Positions 60,406-64,000 of a stretch of DNA of 64,000 nt are shown piece by piece. The stretch's first letter is position 1. Each line of letters starts with the position of its first letter. The stretch covers positions 744,001 through 808,000 of the forward strand of contig JAJNNX010000008.1 of assembly GCA_023159155.1 (NCBI GenBank). The letters run 5' to 3'. This stretch comes from Ustulina deusta. Lineage: Eukaryota > Ascomycota > Sordariomycetes > Xylariales > Xylariaceae. The notes below the pieces were generated by a model, which ran no database searches, was not told the origin of the DNA, and was given only the letters and a program-made list of their open reading frames with translations. The translations under genes and the position numbers were made by a program.

Positions 60406-61199
60406 TACGGCCGGGAGATGGAGGTGGACTGCATTATTGGATCAAGATAGGTTGAATCGCTAATAGAAAGAGGTGCTTGCGTAGGAGATTATGGATGTTG
60501 GCCTCTCAACACATTCGTTGACATAAGCGAGCGTCGATTGGGCTCTTTAAGTCATACATTAATCTACTCTGCCTCTAAAAACACCATACAATTAGTATAT
60601 AGACGCTTCTTGCCTCGTTACCGAGCGGCAGTTGTAGCAGTGTTAACTTTGAAGGACTAGCTCGACAACATTGGTGGATCAGAAGAACTAGCAAAGTGTA
60701 CGTAGACAGTGATTCGGTGCTGAAAGTAGCCAGGAGACAAAGGGTCATCAATATGTTCCTGCGATTTGTTGCGGCTTGGCTTCTGGCCAGTCGAAGCCAG
60801 AGCTCTAATGTGCAACTAAGCCTCCTACACTTATAATTATGTGAGCAATCCAGGAGGTATTGATCTATCCACGCCCTTCATAGTTGTGGAGACCGCGAAG
60901 AATTCAGTTAATCACAAAGCAATGGGAAAGAGGAGCATATTCTGAGAAATTAGAAATTCTTGGTTTGTTGTGATGCATCTGAAGGGTCTATCTTTGTTGT
61001 TCAAAGGCAACGCTGATTGAGAGAATTGAGTGACGTTTGTTGAGTTGGCAATGCTGAGGGGACCCTGGATGACGCCAGTGTGCATAGTTCAGCACCCCAT
61101 GATACCCGATGATGAATCTTTTCCCTAGCCAGAAGCCCAATCCCATCAACCAAGTTGAGGCATTGGTTAACATACCCAGGCTCTGACCGCGGGCATATC
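60406..61199. other. Intergenic region
   Basis: No gene is supported in this 0.8-kb stretch. Confidence 0.5.
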
Positions 61200-61289
61200 A
61201 GCAACTACAGACAGTCAAGTGCTGGGCTGAAGAAGCTACTTTTGCCTGCAGCATGACGGTATAGCGCTGCAGTCCTGTTCCGCGAAACC
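61200..61289 (+). repeat. Short dispersed repeat R, copy 2
   Basis: Aligns with 61909-61994 from CAGCAACTACAGACAGTCAA to GGTATAGCGCTGCAGTCCTG; lies just downstream of the 3' end of the two-exon gene. Confidence 0.7.
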
Positions 61290-61308
61290 TGGGGGAGAGG
61301 GAGGACGA

Positions 61309-61882
61309 TCACTGTTCGTTTCCACCACCTTCATTGTCCTCGTCATCTTCGACCACGATCACTTCACCCCGCGCATCTATGGCAGCCTGGAAGATGTCGT
61401 CGGCGGTAGCGCCATTCCGTAGTCCCGCTTCGAGAAGCAGCTCGTCCCGATCACCGCGGCCTAGGTAGCTCAGGGCGTCTCGAATCAGCCGCTCTGCGCG
61501 GCTTCTGCCCCAACGCGGGTCGTTGGCGCGGGTGCGGGTGTTGACGTTGTCATCGCGATATTCAATCGCGGTTTGCACTGCAAAGATTTGAATCAGTTAT
61601 CTATTTTTCGGCCGTCATCTAGAGGTGTGTCGGAGTCTTCAGAGGCTCGTAGAATAAGATCACGACTGGAAACAGCTTTCACATTCTCGTGGCCTCTGAA
61701 CAAGAACAAAATTACCCCAAGGATTTCTTACAAATATCTCCACCCGTGGCGTAGTCTCGGATCCCGGCTGCGACTAGAAGCTCTTCTTTCTTGGCTTGAC
61801 TGATTGCTTGTATATTCTCTCGGAGCAGAGCCCTTCGACGAGCGACTTGGAGGTGACCGGTGCGGCGTGCCAGTTGGGACAT
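61309..61882 (-). CDS. Uncharacterised 139-aa protein with an internal duplication
   Basis: Two exons (61882-61732 and 61577-61309; intron 61578-61731 with GTAAG...GCAG) join in frame to 139 residues from the ATG at 61882. The protein is hydrophilic with no signal peptide or membrane segment. Two copies of a roughly 29-residue unit are visible: E-E-L-L-V-A-A-G-I-R-D-Y-A-T-G-G-D-I-L-Q-T-A-I-E-Y-R split by the intron, and D-E-L-L-L-E-A-G-L-R-N-G-A-T-A-D-D-I-F-Q-A-A-I-D-A-R; an Arg-rich linker separates them. The C-terminus is acidic (E-D-D-E-D-N-E). I do not recognise the family. The intron falls inside the first unit, supporting a real spliced gene. Direct repeats R lie on both sides. Confidence 0.62.
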
Positions 61883-61908
61883 TGTCAGAGTTCCAATTGC
61901 GAGTCGAC

Positions 61909-61994
61909 AAGCAACTGTAGGCAGTCAATCCCGACTCGGTAACGTTCTACCTTTGGTAGTGTAGCGGTATAGTGCTGCAGTTCTGTTCCGTGAC
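61909..61994 (+). repeat. Short dispersed repeat R, copy 3
   Basis: Contains CTACCTTTGGTAGTGTAGCGG and GTGCTGCAGTTCTGTTCCG shared with copy 1. It lies just upstream of the start of the two-exon gene, so copies 2 and 3 bracket that gene in direct orientation. Confidence 0.72.
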
Positions 61995-63144
61995 AATTGT
62001 CGATGCTGAGAACTCAGCTGCGGGAACTCTGATTTGTGTCAGTAACACTTTGATACAGATGTATATACTTTCGGGACTTGTTGGTATTACTTACTGTAGC
62101 CGGTGATTTTCGTGTGGCTATTTAGAATCAGGCTTGAAACAGGCGAGGGAATTGTAACTTTTCTGTATTAGCTGTTGATGATGGTTGCAGTAGGTTGGCC
62201 TGGTGGGCAAATAATTAGAACGGGAGCGAAATCGAGTCAACGCCAGTAAGTGGGCTAACTAGCTGATGACCAACGGTAATAATAAATAAAGAAGATGGAA
62301 GGGGAGGGGGGGGAGGACCTGAAAAACAGGCAGAGGATGATGTAGTGACTTAAGTAGATCAAGTCTCCATCTGGTTCAATGCTCTGCTACATAGCTTCTG
62401 GGAAATAAGTGAATGTAGCAAACAAGGACAGAAACAGTTTAGCCAAACAGGTCAGAAAGCCAAGAGTGAGCAATTCCAAAGAGTGAATGCATAAAAGTGA
62501 GACCAAAAAGTGAATGGATAGAGGTGTAAATGGAATCCTTACCGAAGTACCACACGTTTGTAGTTGTTTGTGTGGAGGGAAGTTTCACATGAACAGTGAA
62601 AGGCCATGGGATAACATTAGGGAAGGACATAGAATGAGGCTGAGGGGATGATTACCTTTCTCCACAGATTCTACGACCCAGATCGTCCGGTGAACCAAGA
62701 ATACTTTGTACCTAGGTACATGCTTGGAACAGTCATTCTTAGGCTTTATATTTGTATCGTACTCTACGACATCCCAGTTTTTCTCTCATTCCTGTCTTTG
62801 CTATATTTCTGTCTAAATAGAAAAAATTCCGTAAGAGAGTGATTTAGTATAGTTGTATAGTGAGCATCATTGATGTCAAGTTGGCCAGCTCCAATAAGCC
62901 TTGACATCTAAGCAGTGAATTCAAATAATTCAGAAAGTTCAAATATGTTTTCTAAATCATTTTCATGATATACCCTACTTGTTGCTTGCAGGTGAGAGCA
63001 AGGAGAAACCATAACCTCATCTAGAACTACCTATCGTTACATCTGTCTCGAACTAGCCCAGTTCCATTTCCATGTAGTTTAGTCCTAAGCCCCCTTGAGA
63101 AAGGAAGACATGACTAGGTCACAGCTCCCCCAATCCAGACCCTT
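61995..63144. other. Intergenic region
   Basis: About 1.15 kb with only short frames that lack family resemblance. No supported gene. Confidence 0.45.
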
Positions 63145-63518
63145 CTACGGTAGCGGTTCGTATGTGTTATGTGCCTCTCGGTTTGAAAACAAGAAGTAGA
63201 TGAACATGCCAACAATTGGGAATAGGAAAACGACAAGGCACCAAAGCAGTTTGCTGGTGACAGGACGGTTGGACTTCAGGACCTCAACTGTTATTGTCAT
63301 TAGTATAGATCCAGTGTGGTATGGGGATACAACAGTCTGGACGCACCAAAGACAATCAGATCTAAAACTAGGACAATAAAGCCGGCGATGCCGCCTCCAG
63401 CTCCATAGTGCCATGGGGGAGTGCTGGTTGTCGTGATGGCTTCGTCGGCAAGGGGGGCGGCGAAGGCCCAGGCAGCCAGACAGAGCTGCAGGAGGAGATA
63501 GCAGACGTTATGAAGCAT
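63145..63518 (-). CDS. Small PLDc_N-domain membrane protein with signal peptide
   Basis: Two exons (63518-63347 and 63287-63145; intron 63288-63346) give 104 residues from the ATG at 63518, preferred over an upstream non-ATG extension because it opens a signal peptide (hydrophobic L-L-L-Q-L-C-L-A-A-W-A-F-A, cleavage likely after the second F-A-A). After a short Thr-rich segment come two hydrophobic segments: A-G-G-G-I-A-G-F-I-V-L-V-L-D and L-L-W-C-L-V-V-F-L-F-P-I-V-G-M-F-I-Y-F-L-F. The linking E-V-L-K-S-N-R-P-V and the final S-N-R-E are typical of the phospholipase D-nuclease N-terminal (PLDc_N) domain, a small two-helix membrane module. Function is unknown in fungi. The intron splits the domain. 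Confidence 0.85.
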
Positions 63519-64000
63519 TGTTGAGTTGGATTCGCCGGTTTGCAACTGGAGAAGACTGTATGGTAAACTCGTGGACGATGAGTTGGGGAATTCCGGGTCA
63601 AGGCTTCGTTCAAGAGAAGAATGTGAGAGAATAAGAAGTGTTGTTGCAGCAGTGAATTACCGGTAAGCTGACTGTTTTCAGCTCGGGGTGATGATGTCAT
63701 TGATCGATGGCTGAGTTAGAGGTAGCTTATGCTTTTGTCTGCACAGGTACATAGGTACTTACATGAAACGCACCCCATTTCTGTACCCGTGCCCCACTCA
63801 TCGACAAACGGCGGGCACGGACCATTTGAGACCCAGGTCCTAAAACAAGGATGAAACTGGAGAAAATATGTCCCAACTTCAGAAACATTGTATATGTAAT
63901 ATCAATTATTCTAGGTACCGAGCTTATTGGCGTGAATGCATTTAGGATGGTCACTCTTAGGGTTCTTCTACCGCCCGCCAACCCGTACCCTAGAAAAACA
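63519..64000. other. Upstream region of the PLDc_N gene to window end
   Basis: Contains the presumed promoter of the minus-strand PLDc_N gene; no other gene is supported. Confidence 0.45.

Noticed and set aside
62439..62842. Short hydrophobic frames on both strands
   Set aside because: Composition-driven hydrophobic text with no family pattern; no consistent gene model.
63727..63981. 84-codon minus-strand frame at the window end
   Set aside because: No recognisable domain, signal peptide or splice structure.

Overview
This window is nuclear DNA of a filamentous ascomycete (Pezizomycotina). The signs are short spliceosomal introns (about 50-150 bp, GT...AG), typical fungal families (STL1/hexose-type sugar porter, P450s, Baeyer-Villiger monooxygenase, allantoate/pantothenate-type permease, HET and F-box proteins), Fot1/pogo transposons, and heavy C-to-T / G-to-A (RIP-like) decay of every large repeat. 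The genus cannot be told from sequence alone. Exon coordinates were hand-derived and checked for frame continuity; there is no transcript evidence.

Layout. 1-1411: C-terminal part of a disordered protein that enters from outside the window. 2101-4454 (-): seven-exon MFS sugar transporter. 4455-9380: gene-poor DNA with the first copy of a dispersed repeat and its attached ORF. 9493-12643: two dead cytochrome P450 loci, one lacking its K-helix segment and one a mid-protein relic. 13967-15891: RIP-decayed pogo/Fot-type DNA transposon. 16132-20725: an Asn-rich secreted-protein pseudogene and an F-box pseudogene.

21634-35667 is the functional heart of the window: six intact-looking genes. They are a BVMO-type FAD monooxygenase (-), a divergently transcribed Dal5/FEN2-type permease (+), two tandem NtaA/DszA-type FMN-dependent monooxygenases (+), an UNC93/DUF895-like MFS protein (+) and an MDR/zinc-ADH-like oxidoreductase (+). 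Together they suggest uptake and oxidative breakdown (or tailoring) of a small, possibly N- or S-containing, organic molecule. The substrate is unknown.

36609-57592 is a 21 kb, extremely AT-rich nest of mobile elements. It holds a complete Ty1/copia element (36609-43968, minus strand, 244-bp LTRs, TSD CTTAA). Next to it is a Ty3/gypsy element (44066-57592, minus strand) that has been invaded twice: by a pogo transposon in its pol region (46715-48574) and by a second copia element (51576-57524, plus strand, 171-bp LTRs, TSD CATGC) inside its right-hand LTR. The reverse transcriptase YVDD box reads Y-I-N-N in both copia elements, and many Trp and Gln codons are now stops. LTR comparison shows that mutation spared the outermost edges of the two nested elements.

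57593-64000 returns to normal composition: another copy of the dispersed repeat, a broken HET-domain gene, a two-exon gene for a 139-aa protein built on an internal duplication and bracketed by short direct repeats, and a 104-aa secreted/membrane PLDc_N-domain protein.
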